Below the pieces are notes generated by a model. That model did not search any database and was not told where the DNA came from. It saw only the letters and a program-made list of their open reading frames with translations. From an uncultured Lachnospiraceae bacterium (GTDB lineage: Bacteria > Bacillota > Clostridia > Lachnospirales > Lachnospiraceae), in the NCBI GenBank assembly GCA_944381635.1, contig CALWLY010000003.1, positions 1 through 64,000 of the forward strand: 64,000 nt of DNA, in the 5' to 3' direction. Of this stretch, positions 10,588-20,319 are shown one piece after another. Every line of letters starts with the position of its first letter. Positions within the stretch are counted from its first letter, which is position 1. The position numbers were made by a program, and so were the translations under genes.

Positions 10588-11375
10588 AAGGGCTGAGTCA
10601 TAAAGCAAACAAAAATAAGACGAAAAGAATCCGGGGAAAAATTTTCAAAGGATCTCAAGCGACAAAAAAACTTGGAAGATTTGCAATACTTCTGCTGTTT
10701 CCCACAAGATGCCCCGTCTGTGACAAGCCGGTCAAACCATTCGGAGCGCTGATCTGTGCAAAATGCAGACAGAAAATCCGCTATGTCAGAGAACCGCGGT
10801 GCTATAAATGCGGAAAAGAACTGAAAGACAACACGTTGGAATACTGCTTTGACTGTCTTCATAAAAATCATGTGTATGACAGAGGTTTTTCACTTTTTGT
10901 CTATTCTTCCGTCAGAAACAGTATCTATCGTTTCAAATATGCCGGAAGGCGGGAATATGCGGAATTTTTCGGAAAAGAGATGGCAGAGCATCTGGGAGAA
11001 GAGTTATTGTCGCTGAACCCTGATGCGCTGGTACCGGTGCCTATGTATAAAGAGAAGGAAAAAAAGCGCGGATACAATCAGGCGCATCTTCTGGCACAGG
11101 CTTTGGGAAAAGAAATCGGTGTGCCCGTCTGCGCGCATTTTGCTGAACGCACAAGAAATACGGCTCCGTTAAAGGAACTGGGGATTTCGGAGCGGCAAAA
11201 TAATTTGAAAAAGGCTTTTAAAATACAGGGAAATGATGTAAAATTAAGTACGATTGTAATAATAGACGACATTTATACAACCGGAAGTACAATAAATGAA
11301 ATAGCCCGTGAGTGCCGACGGGCTGGAGTGGAAAAGATATATTTTGCAGCCCTTGCATCCGGCAGCGGCAGATAA
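10584..11375 (+). CDS. comF: ComF family phosphoribosyltransferase-like protein
   Basis: ComF-type proteins support DNA uptake in naturally competent bacteria and are widespread elsewhere with less certain roles. The 263-residue protein has an N-terminal zinc-binding region with CPVC, CAKC, CYKC and CFDC pairs (about residues 38-92) and a C-terminal type I phosphoribosyltransferase fold ending in the PRPP loop VIIDDIYTTGST near residue 230. It starts inside the recD2 stop codon (ATGA overlap). Competence itself cannot be inferred from this one gene. Confidence 0.92.
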   Translation: MKGLSHKANKNKTKRIRGKIFKGSQATKKLGRFAILLLFPTRCPVCDKPVKPFGALICAKCRQKIRYVREPRCYKCGKELKDNTLEYCFDCLHKNHVYDRGFSLFVYSSVRNSIYRFKYAGRREYAEFFGKEMAEHLGEELLSLNPDALVPVPMYKEKEKKRGYNQAHLLAQALGKEIGVPVCAHFAERTRNTAPLKELGISERQNNLKKAFKIQGNDVKLSTIVIIDDIYTTGSTINEIARECRRAGVEKIYFAALASGSGR

Positions 11376-11412
11376 AACCGGCCGCAAAGCGGGAAAGAAT
11401 GAGAGGAAATAT

Positions 11413-11799
11413 ATGATAGATCAGGAAAAAGTAATGCGTATGACACGTATGGCAGCCTACGAGCAGAAAAAAGGAAAACGGGATATGGCAGTGGCAGGCT
11501 ATTTCTGCGGCGATTATGTGGGAATGCATATGCTGGTGTCCTGGATTTGTATCACAGTGGCTTTCTGCATTGGCTGCGGCATTTTTATTCTCTTAAATAT
11601 GGAAGAATTTATGCAGGATATTTACTCGCTGGATCTGGCCGCAACGGCAAAAGACGTGCTGCTGCTCTACATTGCCGTTACAGGAATTTATCTGACGGTT
11701 ACGTATCTGATTTATAAAAAAAGATATCAGGCGTCAGAAAAGAGGATGGAAAAATATCTGGATGACCTGGAGGCGCTGGATGAGCAGCCGGAAGAGTAA
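11413..11799 (+). CDS. Small two-span membrane protein of unknown function
   Basis: I do not recognise this 128-residue protein. ATG 11413 is preceded by GAGAGGA at good spacing; upstream codons in the frame overlap comF and lack a ribosome binding site. It has a basic N-terminal helix (about 1-30), two hydrophobic segments at about 38-60 and 80-103, and a charged C-terminal tail rich in Glu, Asp and Lys. The position 37 bases after comF suggests it is transcribed with recD2-comF. Confidence 0.75.
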   Translation: MIDQEKVMRMTRMAAYEQKKGKRDMAVAGYFCGDYVGMHMLVSWICITVAFCIGCGIFILLNMEEFMQDIYSLDLAATAKDVLLLYIAVTGIYLTVTYLIYKKRYQASEKRMEKYLDDLEALDEQPEE

Positions 11800-11924
11800 A
11801 AGCTGCCGGTAACCGGGGAGTATAAAGACCGGCAGGCGCTGTCAGGCTGCTGCCGGATGTCTGAGACGGGAAAAGGACTTATTTGTCTCAGGCGCCAGAC
11901 TTTGGAAGGAGCATAGCTATTACT
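11800..11924 (+). other. Structured leader before the c-di-AMP operon
   Basis: This 125-base gap is rich in self-complementary segments: GCCGG/CCGGC elements near 11804-11855, and GTCTGAGAC near 11860 that can pair with GTCTCAGGC near 11885. It does not match a riboswitch I know, and in particular lacks the conserved ydaO (c-di-AMP) core. It may be an uncharacterised regulatory leader or simply a processed spacer. Confidence 0.35.
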
Positions 11925-12938
11925 ATGACCAATTTACTTGTAATGAAAGAATACCTGAAAAGGCTTTACGGAAGATACGAGGACTATATCATTCCAATCC
12001 TGAAGTTTATACTGGGATTGATTCTGTTCTCCGGGATCAACAGCAGGCTGGGATATATGCAGAGACTGGATCATATATCCGTTGTTCTTGTGGCAGCGCT
12101 GTTAAGTTCTTTTCTGCCCCTTGGGGCTATGGCTTTTCTGGCGGCCGTGATGATACTTCTTCATCTCTGGGTGCTTTCTGTGGAGTGCACAGCGATTGCA
12201 GCAGTGCTGTTTATGTTTATTTTCCTGCTGTATTTTCGATTTTCACCTCAAAGCAGCCTTCTGCTTCTGGTGACCCCCATTTTGTTCTGGTGGAGAATCC
12301 CTTACATTATTCCTATTGCAGCGGGGCTTTTGGCAGCTCCGGCAGCGGCAGTGCCTGTTGTCTGCGGAATTGTGATTTATTATTTCCTGAACTATGTGGA
12401 GGCAAGTGCTGCTTCCTTTGGAGGCGGAGGCGAGATTTCCGCATCTATGGTTCAGCGCTCCAGAGACATTGCAGACGCTGTCATCGGAAACAGGGAAATG
12501 ATGATAGTGGCAGCAGCCTTTGTGATTACGATTTTGCTTGTCTATTTTATCCGGAGACTCTCCATCGATTATGCATGGGGAGTGGGAATCCTGGCGGGAT
12601 CTCTCACGGATGTGGTGATTCTTCTGATCGGCGATTTGCTTTTTGACGCTAATTTTTCTCTTGGAGGCGTGATTTTCGGAAGTCTTCTTGCCATTGTCCT
12701 GGCATTTTTGCTTCAGTTTTTCTGGTTTAATTTAGACTATGCGAGAACGGAGAAAGTACAGTTTGAGGATGATGAGTATTACTATTACGTAAAGGCAGTT
12801 CCCAAAATGACGCTGTCTGTTCCTGAAAAAAAGGTAAAGAGGATCACGACGCAGAAAGCGCATCGAAATGCCAGAAGCGGCAATGTAAGAAACACCAGTG
12901 TAAAAAGCAGTACAAGAAGCAGAAATCGTAACCAGTAA
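11925..12938 (+). CDS. Polytopic membrane protein of unknown function upstream of cdaA
   Basis: I do not recognise the family by name. The protein (337 residues from ATG 11925) has roughly eight to nine hydrophobic segments between residues 20 and 270, a glycine-rich turn near residue 170 and a basic Arg/Ser/Asn-rich cytoplasmic tail. The start is uncertain: AAGGAG lies 13 bases before ATG 11925, rather far, and an ATT at 11919 or the TTG at 11883 are alternatives. It is 25 bases upstream of cdaA in the same direction, so a role linked to c-di-AMP or envelope synthesis is suggested by context only. Confidence 0.8.
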   Translation: MTNLLVMKEYLKRLYGRYEDYIIPILKFILGLILFSGINSRLGYMQRLDHISVVLVAALLSSFLPLGAMAFLAAVMILLHLWVLSVECTAIAAVLFMFIFLLYFRFSPQSSLLLLVTPILFWWRIPYIIPIAAGLLAAPAAAVPVVCGIVIYYFLNYVEASAASFGGGGEISASMVQRSRDIADAVIGNREMMIVAAAFVITILLVYFIRRLSIDYAWGVGILAGSLTDVVILLIGDLLFDANFSLGGVIFGSLLAIVLAFLLQFFWFNLDYARTEKVQFEDDEYYYYVKAVPKMTLSVPEKKVKRITTQKAHRNARSGNVRNTSVKSSTRSRNRNQ

Positions 12939-12963
12939 CATGACTTAACAGGAATGGTGATTT

Positions 12964-13839
12964 ATGGAACAGTTTCAGGATATCATACAGAAGTATTTTT
13001 CCTATATACCGCCCATGCAGGTGACAGACCTTGCGGAGATTATTATTATTTCTTTTATGGTATATCAGATTATGGTCTGGATCCGTAACACAAAAGCATG
13101 GTCACTGTTAAAAGGAGTATTTCTGATTCTCATTTTTCTGCTGATCGCAGAATATTTTGATATGAATACGATTCTGTGGATAGCACAGAATGTATTTTCT
13201 CTGGCGATGGTAGCGCTGATTGTAGTGCTGCAGCCGGAGCTCAGGAAAGCGCTTGAACAGCTTGGAAAGAAAAATTTTGTCACCAAGCTGATTCCCTTTG
13301 ACACAGGCAAGCCTACGTCGGAAGGATTGTTTTCCGATAAAACGATCCACGAAATTTCCAAGGCTTGTGTGGAGATGGGAAAAGTAAAGACAGGAGCGCT
13401 TATTGTTGTAAAGCAAAAAGATCCGCTGGGAGAATATGAGAGAACAGGGATTGAAGTTGACGGTATTGTTACCAGTCAGCTTCTCATCAATATTTTTGAG
13501 CATAATACGCCTCTCCATGACGGGGCTGTGATTGTGAGGGGAGACAGAGTCACATACGCCACCTGCTATCTTCCTCTTTCCGACAATATGGAACTGAGCA
13601 AGGACCTGGGAACCAGACATCGCGCGGGAGTGGGAATTTCAGAGGTTACCGATTCCATGACAGTAATTGTTTCGGAAGAGACAGGAAAAATCAGCGTGGC
13701 CTACGGAGGAAAACTCTCAAGAGGCTTAAGCGGAGAGGAACTGGAGGAAGAATTAAAGAAAATTCAGAATAAACCGGCGGAAGAGAAGGGGCGCAGGCTC
13801 TGGAAAGGATGGCCGAAGCATGAAAAGAAGGAAGATTAA
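12964..13839 (+). CDS. cdaA: Diadenylate cyclase CdaA
   Basis: CdaA makes the second messenger cyclic di-AMP from two ATP and is the membrane-bound cyclase of Gram-positive bacteria, linked to potassium and cell-wall homeostasis. The 291-residue protein has three N-terminal membrane helices (about 20-100) followed by the DAC domain with both catalytic motifs, DGAVIVRGD near residue 185 and GTRHRAGVG near 220. It overlaps the next gene, cdaR, by 20 bases and is followed by glmM, the conserved cdaA-cdaR-glmM arrangement in which both downstream proteins regulate the cyclase. Confidence 0.97.
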   Translation: MEQFQDIIQKYFSYIPPMQVTDLAEIIIISFMVYQIMVWIRNTKAWSLLKGVFLILIFLLIAEYFDMNTILWIAQNVFSLAMVALIVVLQPELRKALEQLGKKNFVTKLIPFDTGKPTSEGLFSDKTIHEISKACVEMGKVKTGALIVVKQKDPLGEYERTGIEVDGIVTSQLLINIFEHNTPLHDGAVIVRGDRVTYATCYLPLSDNMELSKDLGTRHRAGVGISEVTDSMTVIVSEETGKISVAYGGKLSRGLSGEELEEELKKIQNKPAEEKGRRLWKGWPKHEKKED

Positions 13840-15136
13840 GCTGAATCGCAAAGCGCTGACACATAATCTGGGACTGAAAATTCTGGCAGTCCTGTTTTCC
13901 GTGATGCTTTGGATTGTGGCTACCAATATCAATGATCCGGTTCAGAGAAGAACTTATTATCGGGTTCCGGTGACTATGACTAACACGTCTGCAGTGACAG
14001 GCAGCGGAAAAACTTACAGAGTGCTTGATGACACAGACGAGGTGACGATCACGGTAAGGGCAACAGAAACGATGCTGGATTCCATTGACAGGGAAGACCT
14101 GGTTGCGGTTGCCGATTTTTCACAGATGACGGAAGACAATACAGTGCCGATCACCGTGAGTCTGAGCAGATATTCCAAAGGTGATGTGGAAGAGATTTCT
14201 ACAAATATAGACAGCGTCAGACTGGAAGTGGAAGACAGAATAGAGAAGCAGCTGGAGATTCAGCTTAAGACAATCGGAACGGCGGCAGAAGGATATATGG
14301 CTGGCACTCCTGTTACGGACATCAATGCCATGACCATATCGGGACCGGAATCGGTAGTGAACCAGGTGGACAGAGCTGTTGCGGAAATATCTTTGAATAA
14401 TGTCAGAACGACGCTTCACATTACAGCAGCCATCCGGCTTCTGGATGAAGAGGGAAATGAAGTTACAAGCAGTGAAATTGAAAAAAGCGCAACGGAAGTA
14501 TCTGTCGATGTTCCGGTTTATGAGGTCAAAGAAGTTCCTATTGTGTACGAACATATGGGAGAACCGGCAGACGGATACCAGATCAGCGGTTCCAGAACGA
14601 TAACTCCGGAGACCGTGCGAGTGGCCGGAAGATCTTCCGTGATCGATGCGTTGGAAAATATCACGATACCTGCGGAGGCTCTGGATATAACAGGAGCAAC
14701 ACGGACACAGGAAATTACGGTGAATATCAGAGAATACCTTCCGGCTGATGTTTATCTTGCAGACAGTACTTTCGACGGCAATGTGACGGTGACGATTCCG
14801 ATTCAGGCGGTAAGATACCGGGATATCACACTGCGCAGTGAAAACATTCAGCTTCAGAATATTCCCGCAGGGTATGAGGCGGTTCTGGCAGAAGGTCAGG
14901 ATCTGACTGTGACAGTTTATGGACTGCAGGAAGATGTGAACCAGGTCAACGCAGATACCGTGCTGGGACTGATCAATGTGTCCAATCTCTTTGGAGCAGA
15001 AGGTGTCACAGAGGGAACGATAAGTGCGCAGGCGGCTCTTACCCTTCCTTCCGGTGTAAGGGTATCTTCTCCGCTTACAGTGAATGTAACGATAAGCAGA
15101 ATAATGGCAGAGACGGCTATGGATATACAGCAGTAG
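13820..15136 (+). CDS. cdaR: CdaA regulatory protein CdaR (YbbR domain protein)
   Basis: CdaR binds CdaA on the outer face of the membrane and adjusts c-di-AMP production. The 438-residue protein has one N-terminal membrane segment (about 15-35) and a long extracellular part composed of about four YbbR repeats, visible as recurring beta-rich blocks with VxVxG-like turns at about 50-125, 135-220, 225-315 and 320-420. Its ATG lies 20 bases inside the end of cdaA, so translation is coupled. Confidence 0.94.
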   Translation: MKRRKIKLNRKALTHNLGLKILAVLFSVMLWIVATNINDPVQRRTYYRVPVTMTNTSAVTGSGKTYRVLDDTDEVTITVRATETMLDSIDREDLVAVADFSQMTEDNTVPITVSLSRYSKGDVEEISTNIDSVRLEVEDRIEKQLEIQLKTIGTAAEGYMAGTPVTDINAMTISGPESVVNQVDRAVAEISLNNVRTTLHITAAIRLLDEEGNEVTSSEIEKSATEVSVDVPVYEVKEVPIVYEHMGEPADGYQISGSRTITPETVRVAGRSSVIDALENITIPAEALDITGATRTQEITVNIREYLPADVYLADSTFDGNVTVTIPIQAVRYRDITLRSENIQLQNIPAGYEAVLAEGQDLTVTVYGLQEDVNQVNADTVLGLINVSNLFGAEGVTEGTISAQAALTLPSGVRVSSPLTVNVTISRIMAETAMDIQQ

Positions 15137-15230
15137 CAGGGAGGCGGGAGGAAACTCCCGCTTTCTGCATATCAGAAAAAGCAGACAAGGAAATGCTATA
15201 AAACCTATACAAAAACAGGAGGACAGAAAT

Positions 15231-16580
15231 ATGGGAAGATTATTTGGAACAGACGGTGTCAGAGGAATTGCCAATGAGGAATTGACTCCGCTTCTGGCTA
15301 TGCAGCTTGGTCAGGCAGGTGCTTCCGTTTTGACAAAGGAAAACAAACATATGCCGACAATTATGGTTGGATGTGATACGCGTATCTCCGGCGATATGCT
15401 GGCAAATGCACTTATGGCCGGTCTTTGCAGCGTAGGCGCCAATGCGGTGTATGTGGGCGTGATCCCCACTCCGGCTGTGGCTTACCTTACCAAAAAATAT
15501 AAAGTAGATGCAGGGGTAGTCATCTCTGCCTCTCATAATACGGTAGAATTTAACGGCATCAAATTTTTTGACGGTAATGGTTATAAATTACCGGATGAAT
15601 TGGAAGATGAGATCGAAGCTCTCATCCGAAACGGAATGAAAGGGGTGGAATTCCCCAGCGGTTCCCGTGTGGGCAAGATCAAATACCGCACCGATGCAAG
15701 AGAAGAGTATATCAACCATGCAGTACAGTCCGTACCTGTGGATCTGACCGGAATGAAAATTGTTGTGGACTGTGCGGAAGGAGCCGCTCATTATACATCG
15801 GTGGAAGCGTTAAGACAGCTTGGCGCAGAGGTTGTTGCCATTCATAACATGCCGGACGGCACAAATATCAATTCCAACTGCGGTTCTACTCACATGGAAG
15901 AGATTCAGGCAAGAGTAGTTTTTGAAAAAGCTCAGGTGGGCCTTGCTTTTGACGGTGACGCAGATCGTCTTCTTGCCGTGGATGAGGAAGGACGTATTGT
16001 GGACGGAGACCAGATTATGGCAATCGTAGGAAACCATATGAAGCAGCAGGGCAAACTGAAAAAAGATACCATTGTTGCAACGGTTATGAGCAATCTGGGA
16101 TTTTTCCTGATGGGCGAAAAAGAAGGAATTCATATGGAACAGACCAAGGTAGGCGACAGATATGTTCTGGAGCGCATGCGGGAAATCGATGCAAGCCTGG
16201 GCGGCGAACAGTCCGGACATATCATTTTCCTGGATGAGAATACAACCGGAGACGGCCTGCTGTCTGCACTTCATCTGCTTCAGGTTATGGTGGAGACCGG
16301 AAAACCTCTTTCCGAGCTTTCCAAGATCATGACCGTGATGCCGCAGGCACTTGTGAACGCAAAAGTTCCCAACCACAAGAAAGAAAACTATATGGATTAT
16401 CCTGAAATCGCTGACGCTATTCAGAAACTTACCGATAAATTTGCAGGAGAGGGACGTGTCCTGATCCGTCCGTCCGGCACAGAACCCAAGGTGCGTGTCA
16501 TGATTGAGGGAAAAGATCAGAAAATGATCGAGGCGGAAGCACACAAACTGGCGGATCTCATTCAGAACGTTATGCTTTAA
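15231..16580 (+). CDS. glmM: Phosphoglucosamine mutase
   Basis: GlmM converts glucosamine-6-phosphate to glucosamine-1-phosphate, the precursor of UDP-GlcNAc for peptidoglycan. The 449-residue protein shows the phosphoserine loop SASHN with catalytic Ser101, the metal-binding loop DGDADR near residue 240, the sugar-binding GGEQSGH near 322 and the phosphate-binding [10 protein letters not shown] near 420. The start ATG follows GGAGG. As third gene of the cdaA-cdaR-glmM cluster it is also expected to inhibit CdaA by direct contact, as shown for homologues. Confidence 0.97.
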   Translation: MGRLFGTDGVRGIANEELTPLLAMQLGQAGASVLTKENKHMPTIMVGCDTRISGDMLANALMAGLCSVGANAVYVGVIPTPAVAYLTKKYKVDAGVVISASHNTVEFNGIKFFDGNGYKLPDELEDEIEALIRNGMKGVEFPSGSRVGKIKYRTDAREEYINHAVQSVPVDLTGMKIVVDCAEGAAHYTSVEALRQLGAEVVAIHNMPDGTNINSNCGSTHMEEIQARVVFEKAQVGLAFDGDADRLLAVDEEGRIVDGDQIMAIVGNHMKQQGKLKKDTIVATVMSNLGFFLMGEKEGIHMEQTKVGDRYVLERMREIDASLGGEQSGHIIFLDENTTGDGLLSALHLLQVMVETGKPLSELSKIMTVMPQALVNAKVPNHKKENYMDYPEIADAIQKLTDKFAGEGRVLIRPSGTEPKVRVMIEGKDQKMIEAEAHKLADLIQNVML

Positions 16581-16586
16581 AAAGAC

Positions 16587-16615
16587 TTGAGATAACATCG
16601 AAATAATGATATGAT
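16587..16615 (+). promoter_or_regulatory. Sigma-A type promoter of the HPr gene
   Basis: TTGAGA at 16587-16592 and TATGAT at 16610-16615 are separated by exactly 17 bases, shortly after the glmM stop and about 50 bases before the HPr start. Confidence 0.7.
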
Positions 16616-16666
16616 ATTCACAAAGAAAGTCCTGAATTACAAGGAACGACAGCAGGAGGTAAAGAA

Positions 16667-16930
16667 ATGGTACGCCAGAAAGTAGTTATCAAAAATCCTA
16701 CAGGGCTTCATCTAAGACCCGCTGGTATTCTGTGTAAAGAAGCGATGCAGTTTAAATCACTGATCACATTTACATTCAGAGACAGCACAGCAAATGCCAA
16801 AAGTGTTCTGAGCGTTCTCGGAGCATGTGTAAAATGCGGTGATGAAATAGAATTCGTATGCGAGGGAGAGGATGAAGAAGAAGCGCTGAAAACTCTCATT
16901 GCAGCAATCGAAAATGGCCTTGGTGAATAA
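16667..16930 (+). CDS. ptsH: Phosphocarrier protein HPr
   Basis: HPr passes phosphate from enzyme I to the sugar-specific enzymes II of the phosphotransferase system, and in Bacillota also signals carbon status when Ser46 is phosphorylated. The 87-residue protein has the family length, His15 in GLHLRPAG and Ser46 in AKSVLSV, so both phosphorylation sites are present and it is not a Crh-type protein lacking His15. AGGAGG precedes ATG. It is away from any ptsI in this window and has its own promoter. Confidence 0.93.
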   Translation: MVRQKVVIKNPTGLHLRPAGILCKEAMQFKSLITFTFRDSTANAKSVLSVLGACVKCGDEIEFVCEGEDEEEALKTLIAAIENGLGE

Positions 16931-17178
16931 GATACAGACAAGGATAATTTTATCGAGGCTGTCCTGAAAGCCGGAAAAGCTGTCCGGACACATTACATTT
17001 CCCAGGAGAACAGTGCCTGTCTCTGGAATGCGTGTGTGCCGGACGGAAGAACGGATTTTGGGGCACCCTCGTTTTTTTACCTTCGCACTTCTTTGGGTTA
17101 ATGTGGCAGAGATGAAAAAGCGTGAAGTGTGTAACAACCTGACGAAGGGAAGACAGTGAAAGCAGAAAGGAGATAACC
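16931..17178 (+). other. Structured 248-base leader between HPr and leuA
   Basis: No gene is present. GTCCGGACAC at 16982-16991 pairs with 17034-17044 (10 bp, one bulge) and encloses a second hairpin built on ACAG/CTGT and CCAG/CTGG arms. A run of seven T follows at 17072-17078. This could end the HPr transcript or act as an attenuator for leuA. No T-box core sequence was found. Confidence 0.45.
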
Positions 17179-18861
17179 ATGTTAAATTATAAAAGATATC
17201 GCAGAAATCCGGTCATCAACTATCCGGAAAGAGAATGGCCAAACAAAGAAATTGAAAAGGCGCCTATCTGGTGCAGCGTTGATTTGAGAGATGGAAATCA
17301 GGCACTGATCGAACCTATGATCGTGCAGGAAAAAATAGAGATGTTTCAGTTTCTTGTAAACTTAGGATTCAAAGAAATTGAAATCGGCTTTCCGTCTGCC
17401 AGCCAGATTGAATATGACTTTCTGCGCCAGTTGATTGACCGTCGTCTGATTCCCGATGACGTGACCGTACAGGTACTGACGCAGTGCAGGGAAGAACTTA
17501 TTGACAGAACCTTCGAGGCTATCGAAGGCTGTAAACAGGCCATCGTTCATATTTACAATTCTACATCCACCCTTCAGCGGGATGTGGTATTTCATATGGA
17601 TCGTCCGGAAATCATCGATATTGCAGTTAAGGGCACAAAGATGGTAAAAGAAAGAGCAGCCCATTTCCCCGGCAAAATTATTCTGGAATATTCGCCGGAA
17701 AGCTTTACCGGAACAGAACTGGACTTTGCATTGGAAATCTGTACAGCGGTGCAGAGAGAATGGCAGCCTACCAAAGAGGAACCTATGATCATCAACCTTC
17801 CTTCCACGGTAGAGATGAACACTCCGAACGTATACGCAGATCAGATCGAATGGATGAACAAACACTTTGAAAACAGAGAAAGCATTATCCTGAGCGTTCA
17901 TCCTCACAATGACAGAGGAACAGGGGTAGCTTCCGCAGAGCTGGCTTTGCTGGCAGGCGCTGACCGTGTGGAAGGAACACTGTTTGGAAACGGTGAGAGA
18001 ACGGGAAATGTGGATATTTTAAATATTGCCTACAATATGTTCTCTCAGGGAATCAATCCGGAGCTCAACATTGAAAAAGTAAACGATATCATTGAAATCT
18101 ACGAACGCTGCTGCAAGATCCCGATTCATCCGAGACATCCTTATGCCGGCAAACTGGTATTCACTGCATTTTCCGGTTCCCATCAGGATGCTATCAATAA
18201 AGGCGTGCATGCCCTGAAAGAAAGAAACAGCGAAATCTGGCAGGTTCCGTATCTTCCCATCGATCCGGCGGATATCGGAAGGGAATACGAACCGATTGTC
18301 CGCATCAATTCTCAGTCCGGCAAAGGCGGAGTTGCCTTTATCATGGATACTTATTTTGGATTCAAGCTTCCAAAGGCAATGCACAAGGAATTTGCAAATG
18401 TGATTCAGGGAATCTCTGAAAAACAGGGAGAAGTGTCTCCGGAACAGATCATGGATTGTTTCCGGAAAGAATATCTGGATCAGAAAGAACCAATCCATTT
18501 CCGCAAGCTGCGTGTGGATGATTTGGGCGGATCGGTCCAGAGTCCGTTCGATACCAGAGTAACAGTCATCTATACGGACCATGGAGTGGAAAAACTGTTT
18601 GAAGGAGTTGGAAACGGACCGATCGATGCGGTGCAGCGAGGACTTCAGGAAGCTCTGGATATCCGTATCAAAGTGCTGGATTATGAAGAGCACGCTTTGC
18701 AGAGCGGTTCCAATTCTCAGGCAGCTGCCTATATCCACATGTTGGATTCCGATACCGGTCATGTTACCTATGGCGTAGGCGTAAGCTCCAACATCACCAG
18801 AGCTTCTGTGAGAGCTATTTTCTCGGCAATCAACAGGCTTGGTCTGGGAGAAAGAAAATAA
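17179..18861 (+). CDS. leuA: 2-isopropylmalate synthase
   Basis: LeuA condenses acetyl-CoA with 2-oxoisovalerate in the first committed step of leucine synthesis. The 560-residue protein belongs to the longer LeuA subtype: N-terminal TIM barrel with DLRDGNQA near residue 36 and the metal-binding HPHNDRGTG near 240, then the linker and a C-terminal LeuA dimer/regulatory domain (about 430-555) that binds leucine for feedback inhibition. ATG follows AAAGGAG. No other leucine genes lie beside it, and it ends in a strong shared terminator. Confidence 0.96.
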   Translation: MLNYKRYRRNPVINYPEREWPNKEIEKAPIWCSVDLRDGNQALIEPMIVQEKIEMFQFLVNLGFKEIEIGFPSASQIEYDFLRQLIDRRLIPDDVTVQVLTQCREELIDRTFEAIEGCKQAIVHIYNSTSTLQRDVVFHMDRPEIIDIAVKGTKMVKERAAHFPGKIILEYSPESFTGTELDFALEICTAVQREWQPTKEEPMIINLPSTVEMNTPNVYADQIEWMNKHFENRESIILSVHPHNDRGTGVASAELALLAGADRVEGTLFGNGERTGNVDILNIAYNMFSQGINPELNIEKVNDIIEIYERCCKIPIHPRHPYAGKLVFTAFSGSHQDAINKGVHALKERNSEIWQVPYLPIDPADIGREYEPIVRINSQSGKGGVAFIMDTYFGFKLPKAMHKEFANVIQGISEKQGEVSPEQIMDCFRKEYLDQKEPIHFRKLRVDDLGGSVQSPFDTRVTVIYTDHGVEKLFEGVGNGPIDAVQRGLQEALDIRIKVLDYEEHALQSGSNSQAAAYIHMLDSDTGHVTYGVGVSSNITRASVRAIFSAINRLGLGERK

Positions 18862-18904
18862 GGTTTTGAAATCAAAAAGGGACTGTGAAAAAGTGCCTTA
18901 AATG

Positions 18905-18949
18905 AGAACAGCCATGATAGTCACCAATCGGTGCCATCATGGCTGTTCT
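18905..18949. terminator. Bidirectional terminator between leuA and the DUF3048 lipoprotein gene
   Basis: A perfect 14-bp stem beginning AGAACAGCC (18905-18918 with 18936-18949) carries an inner CACC/GGTG stem. A T-rich stretch follows on the plus strand. It separates convergent genes. Confidence 0.85.
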
Positions 18950-18973
18950 TTATGGGAGTTTTTTCCCTTTTTT

Positions 18974-20110
18974 TTAATTTACCTCAAAAGTATCGCCGTC
19001 TTCCACGATACAGATCATGGTCTTTCCTGTGTTTAATTCGATTTCATTTCCGTTGTCGTCATAGTATTTAGTCGGGGAGAAATCGGATTCTTTTTTCCAT
19101 GTTACATGGATACCTTTTCCGTTGGTAAAATAGTAACCGTCACGGGTATCATCGTGGCACTGGAATGCCAGGTAACCTTTTGCGTCACGCACTTCGTGGT
19201 AGGTAAACTGAACTAAAACGTTTTTGAATGCCAGCTGGGAATTGTCCACAGCGTCAATGTGTTTGGGATCATTTTTCTGCTCGCCCTGGAAGCGGTAGTA
19301 AAGTCCGTCTTCTTCGTTGTACTCAAACCAGGTTTTGGTTACCGGGTATGCGGGAGACAGATCAATCTTGGATGCGTCGATGGCATCAGAACCGTAAGCA
19401 GACAGATCGTTGGGAGTGCTGGAAGGAGCAAACTTAAAGTGATCGGGCTGATACAGATCTTCTCTGTAGGTGAGAGAATAATTCTTTCTTTCTGCTTCTT
19501 TTACAACACCGTCACCGTTGATGTAGGCATTCTGAGGTGCTTTTCTGTCAGAAGTACGATAGAAAACACCTTCCGGAGCATTCAGACCGTTGATGTTGTT
19601 GGTTTCCGGTTTGTTGATAACTTCGTCGATATAGAAAGGACCTCCAAAGTGTACATAAAGAGCATCCCATTCATAAGCCCAGTAAACAAAATAGTCACGG
19701 CAGCTTCTGATGTTACCGATACGTTCCAGATCTCTCCAGTCTTTGATGACAGCCATGAGACGTGTCATTTCTCCTTCTACGTTGCATTCGTAGAGAATAT
19801 CAGCTTTGGAAATGGAATACTGGGGAAGGGCAGAAGTATCGTTGGGGATCATTACGGCAATGGGACGCTGGTCAGCGATATCGCCGGAAATCCACTCGTT
19901 TGTCAGGTCGCTTCTCACCATGCCTTCTTCCGGGGGAGTTTCCTCATCCACAACTTCTGTTTCTGCTGTTGTCTCTGTCTCAGCCGGAACGCTTTCTTCT
20001 ACATTGGCAACCGGTATTGTTTCGACTTCATCTCCGTTATCGTTTCCGCAGGCTGTAAGCATAAAAGCGGAAGTAAGTCCGATAAGGAGAAGAGCTGATA
20101 ATTTTTTCAT
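18974..20110 (-). CDS. DUF3048 (YerB-like) lipoprotein
   Basis: The 378-residue protein begins with a lipoprotein signal ending in LTAC, so Cys21 should be lipidated and the protein anchored outside the membrane. A Glu/Thr-rich linker (about 30-65) precedes the DUF3048 domains (about 70-370), marked by RPIAVMIPND, YECNVEGEMTRLMAV and a C-terminal segment with GKGIHVTWKK. The biochemical role of this family is not established. It faces away from rmlD and has its own promoter, so it is a single-gene unit. Confidence 0.93.
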   Translation of the reverse strand: MKKLSALLLIGLTSAFMLTACGNDNGDEVETIPVANVEESVPAETETTAETEVVDEETPPEEGMVRSDLTNEWISGDIADQRPIAVMIPNDTSALPQYSISKADILYECNVEGEMTRLMAVIKDWRDLERIGNIRSCRDYFVYWAYEWDALYVHFGGPFYIDEVINKPETNNINGLNAPEGVFYRTSDRKAPQNAYINGDGVVKEAERKNYSLTYREDLYQPDHFKFAPSSTPNDLSAYGSDAIDASKIDLSPAYPVTKTWFEYNEEDGLYYRFQGEQKNDPKHIDAVDNSQLAFKNVLVQFTYHEVRDAKGYLAFQCHDDTRDGYYFTNGKGIHVTWKKESDFSPTKYYDDNGNEIELNTGKTMICIVEDGDTFEVN

Positions 20111-20164
20111 GAAAAATCCTCACTTTCCTCTCATTGTACATATTTTCTTGAATCCATACGTGTC

Positions 20165-20194
20165 ATTATAGCCTAGCAGGCGGCTGTTTGTCAC
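20165..20194 (-). promoter_or_regulatory. Promoter of the DUF3048 lipoprotein gene
   Basis: Read on the minus strand, GTGACA (20189-20194) and a perfect TATAAT (20165-20170) are 18 bases apart, about 55 bases before the start codon. Confidence 0.7.
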
Positions 20195-20319
20195 TACATA
20201 AAAAGTTAATTTTTTTTGAATATAAGTGGAAGGCATGGAAAAAGACGGCGGGAAATGGTATGATAATAAGACGGACCTGGTGCAAAAGAAGAAAAGGAAA
20301 ACAGAATCAGGAGGTAGTC

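Noticed and set aside
11800-11924. ydaO c-di-AMP riboswitch upstream of the cdaA operon
   Set aside because: The gap is too short and lacks the conserved ydaO core segments.
16931-17178. T-box riboswitch for leuA
   Set aside because: The conserved T-box bulge sequence that pairs with the tRNA end is not present.
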